From: Sphingomonas sp.
GTDB lineage: Bacteria > Pseudomonadota > Alphaproteobacteria > Sphingomonadales > Sphingomonadaceae
Length of the DNA: 7,785 nucleotides
NCBI GenBank assembly: GCA_030146605.1
Contig: JASLBO010000230.1
Location: 1 to 7,785 of the forward strand
Direction: 5' to 3'
Shown here piece after piece: positions 6,392-7,785 of this stretch (its first letter is position 1; every line of letters begins with the position of its first letter). The notes under the pieces were generated by a model, which worked only from the letters and a program-made list of their open reading frames with translations, had not been told where the DNA came from and searched no databases. The position numbers and the translations under genes are program-made.

Positions 6392-7485
6392 CAGGCGCCC
6401 ACGATCTCGCGGATCGCCGCAGCGACGCCCTGGATCTCGTCTTCGGTACCGATGGTGATACGCAGGCCGTGGGGCAGCCCCTGCCCCGGCAGCCAGCGGA
6501 CGATATAGCCGCGCTCCATCAGCGCCTTGTACGCCTGCTCGGCAGTCACTGCGCCTTCGAACAGCACCAGCTGGAAATTGGCCTTGGAAGGGACAGCGCG
6601 CAGACCCTTATTGCCCATCGCGCCGATCTGGTCAGCGAACCAGCCGCGCCATTGGCGATTGTGGCTATAGCTGCGCTCCACGAACGCGTGATCGCCCAAG
6701 GCCGCCACCGCCGCCTTTTGCGCCGCGGTGCTGAAATTGAACGGCGCGCGGATGCGGTGCATCGCGTCGATCATCTCGGGCGCCCCATAGCCCCAGCCGA
6801 CCCGCTCCGAGGCGAGCCCGAAGATCTTCGAGAAGGTGCGCGTGACCAGCACGTTCTTCGTGTCGCGGGCGAGATCGAGAGCGCCGTCGTCGTCCTCGGG
6901 ATCGAGATATTCGGTATAGGCCTGGTCGATGACCAGCAGCACGTCCGCCGGCAGCGCCGCGTGCAGCCGGGCGATCTCGGCGCGCGACGTATAGGTGCCG
7001 GTCGGGTTGTTTGGATTGGCGATGAAGATCAGCTTCGTCCGCTCGGTGACGCAAGCCAGGATCGAGTCCACATCGCTGGCATAGTCGATATCGGGCGCCA
7101 CCACCGGGGTCGCGCCGACGCGGCGCGCAGCGATATCGTAGACCGCGAAGCCGTAGCGTACGTAGATGATCTCGTCGCCGACCCCGGCATAGGCACCTGC
7201 GGCGAGATGGAGCACTTCGTCCGATCCGGTGCCGTAGATGATCCGCGCCGGATCGAGCCCGTAATGCGCGCCGATCGCCTCGCGCAGCTCGGCGGCGCTC
7301 GCATCCGGATAGCGTTCGAGCTGCGATGCGGCCGCGGCAAAGGCGGCGCGCGCCGCTTCGGGCGTGCCGAACGGGTTCTCGTTCGAGGAGAGCTTGACGG
7401 CCTTGGTGCCGGAATCGGTGGTCGAGCGCCCCGGCACATACGGGGCGATCTCCATGACCCAGCGATTGGGAACGGGTGCATCCAT
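6391..7485 (-). CDS. hisC: Histidinol-phosphate aminotransferase
   Basis: A 364-residue cytosolic PLP enzyme of aminotransferase class I/II that makes histidinol phosphate from imidazole-acetol phosphate and glutamate. Landmarks in order: [10 protein letters not shown] (31-40), YGTGSDE (84-90), NPNNPTG (157-163), D187 in VIDQAY (185-190) for the pyridine nitrogen, the PLP lysine K220 in RTFSK (216-220), R228 in [11 protein letters not shown], and R342 in GLRITIG for the substrate carboxylate. Length is normal. ATG 7485 is preferred because [19 protein letters not shown] resembles homologous starts; ATG 7455 (residue 11) is the alternative. No Shine-Dalgarno is visible before 7485. Its stop overlaps the tyrA start (TGATG). 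With tyrA next door it may also act as an aromatic aminotransferase (phenylpyruvate, 4-hydroxyphenylpyruvate or prephenate), as reported for the hisC-like gene beside tyrC in Zymomonas; that is inference here. Confidence 0.94.
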   Translation of the reverse strand: MDAPVPNRWVMEIAPYVPGRSTTDSGTKAVKLSSNENPFGTPEAARAAFAAAASQLERYPDASAAELREAIGAHYGLDPARIIYGTGSDEVLHLAAGAYAGVGDEIIYVRYGFAVYDIAARRVGATPVVAPDIDYASDVDSILACVTERTKLIFIANPNNPTGTYTSRAEIARLHAALPADVLLVIDQAYTEYLDPEDDDGALDLARDTKNVLVTRTFSKIFGLASERVGWGYGAPEMIDAMHRIRAPFNFSTAAQKAAVAALGDHAFVERSYSHNRQWRGWFADQIGAMGNKGLRAVPSKANFQLVLFEGAVTAEQAYKALMERGYIVRWLPGQGLPHGLRITIGTEDEIQGVAAAIREIVGA

Positions 7486-7493
7486 GGTCGCGC

Positions 7494-7522
7494 GGCTTGG
7501 CGGAATGGCCTGCGGATGGCAA
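7494..7522 (-). promoter_or_regulatory. Candidate hisC promoter
   Basis: On the minus strand TTGCCAT (7522-7516) and GCCAAGCC (7501-7494) are 14 bases apart, the same spacing as the two better promoters in this window. The -10 box is poor (C in place of the T of GCTA), so this is tentative. Transcription would begin near 7487, two bases before the hisC ATG. The same 67-bp divergent gap must also serve the + strand oxidoreductase; TTGGCGG (7497-7503) with GCAAGCTC (7519-7526) is a weak candidate for that direction. Confidence 0.3.
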
Positions 7523-7552
7523 GCTCCGGCTGGGCGGACACAGGAGGGGGCG

Positions 7553-7785
7553 ATGCGGGGGAGCAGCATGGTGTGGCGGGCGCTGGCGACGGCGCGCGCC
7601 CGAAACGTCGCGGAGGCGGGCGAGGCCGCTCCGACACCGGGCGCACCCGGCGCGACCCGGCGCGCCTTGCTCAAGGGCATCGCGGCGGCTGGCGTGGCAA
7701 CGGCGCTGCCGTGGCCTGCCCACGCCTTTGCCGGCGGCCGCGTCGCGATCATCGGCGGCGGCATTGCGGGGTTGAGCGCGCTGCA
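7553..7785 (+). CDS. Tat-exported FAD-dependent oxidoreductase, N-terminal part only
   Basis: The reading frame runs off the right edge after 77 codons. AGGAGG (7542-7547) lies 5 bases before ATG 7553, an excellent ribosome site; a second in-frame ATG at 7568 would shorten it by five residues. Residues 35-41 are TRRALLK, a twin-arginine motif (R36, R37), followed by a hydrophobic core (about 42-54) and a likely cleavage after AHA (56-58) or AFA (58-60). Directly after comes [14 protein letters not shown] (64-77), a beta-alpha dinucleotide fold with G68, G70 and G73 that binds the ADP part of FAD. The protein should therefore fold with FAD in the cytoplasm and be exported by Tat. The fragment fits the flavin amine oxidase or other NAD(P)/FAD-dependent oxidoreductase families; the substrate domain is outside the window. 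Divergent from hisC. Confidence 0.8.
   Translation, partial: MRGSSMVWRALATARARNVAEAGEAAPTPGAPGATRRALLKGIAAAGVATALPWPAHAFAGGRVAIIGGGIAGLSAL

Noticed and set aside
5489..6508. Plus-strand frame of 339 codons opposite tyrA
   Set aside because: Antisense shadow rich in Arg, His and Asp with no domain; tyrA is unambiguous in the other direction.
7486..7764. Upstream extension of hisC by 93 codons to 7764
   Set aside because: It is antisense to the Tat/FAD gene, has no family match and would push the normal 364-residue HisC to 457 residues.

Overview
The window is GC-rich (near 70 % by eye) and looks like ordinary chromosome from an alphaproteobacterium, most likely a sphingomonad. The pointers are the divergent MJ0042 zinc-ribbon gene next to ftsE, the order ftsE-ftsX-YdcF-plsC facing hisC-tyrA, Caulobacter-type promoters (TTG-7mer, N14, GCTA-8mer), and a short palindromic intergenic repeat (CTCCTGCGAAAGCAGGAG). 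The species is an inference; no RNA gene marks it. I see no rRNA, tRNA, CRISPR array, insertion sequence, integrase or phage gene. The coding sequences abut or overlap, and no stretch longer than 236 bases lacks a gene.

Layout, left to right. Bases 1-107 hold a leftward promoter for a gene outside the window, then a + strand MATE-family multidrug exporter (108-1466). Its 3' end overlaps by 29 bases the 3' end of a - strand gene (2256-1438) for a one-pass membrane protein with an N-terminal zinc ribbon and a C-terminal DUF3426-like domain. A 173-bp intergenic region follows, with a good - strand promoter and an inverted repeat over its predicted start site. Next comes a tight + strand operon: ftsE (2430-3131), ftsX (3128-4012), a YdcF/DUF218 envelope protein (4009-4551, GTG start) and plsC (4551-5246). 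Each junction overlaps by 4, 4 and 1 bases, so translation is probably coupled. The 236-bp gap between convergent operons (5247-5482) holds a small hairpin and a 71-bp palindromic repeat with 23-nt arms. On the - strand follow hisC (7485-6391) and tyrA (6391-5483), overlapping by one base. Divergent from hisC at the right edge is the start of a Tat-exported FAD-dependent oxidoreductase (7553 to beyond 7785).

How the genes work together. FtsE and FtsX form the ABC-type complex that couples the divisome to cell-wall hydrolysis. Their co-transcription with PlsC (second acylation in phosphatidic acid synthesis) and a YdcF envelope protein puts division, wall remodelling and phospholipid supply under one transcript. 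HisC and TyrA share a transcript that joins histidine and tyrosine synthesis; HisC-type aminotransferases in such operons often also transaminate aromatic keto acids, so the pair may catalyse two adjacent steps to tyrosine.

I did not find a clear new multi-gene system. The best leads are regulatory or structural: the inverted repeat that could hide the ribosome site of the zinc-ribbon gene, the palindromic repeat, a possible leaderless hisC start, and the unexplained zinc-ribbon membrane protein beside ftsEX.
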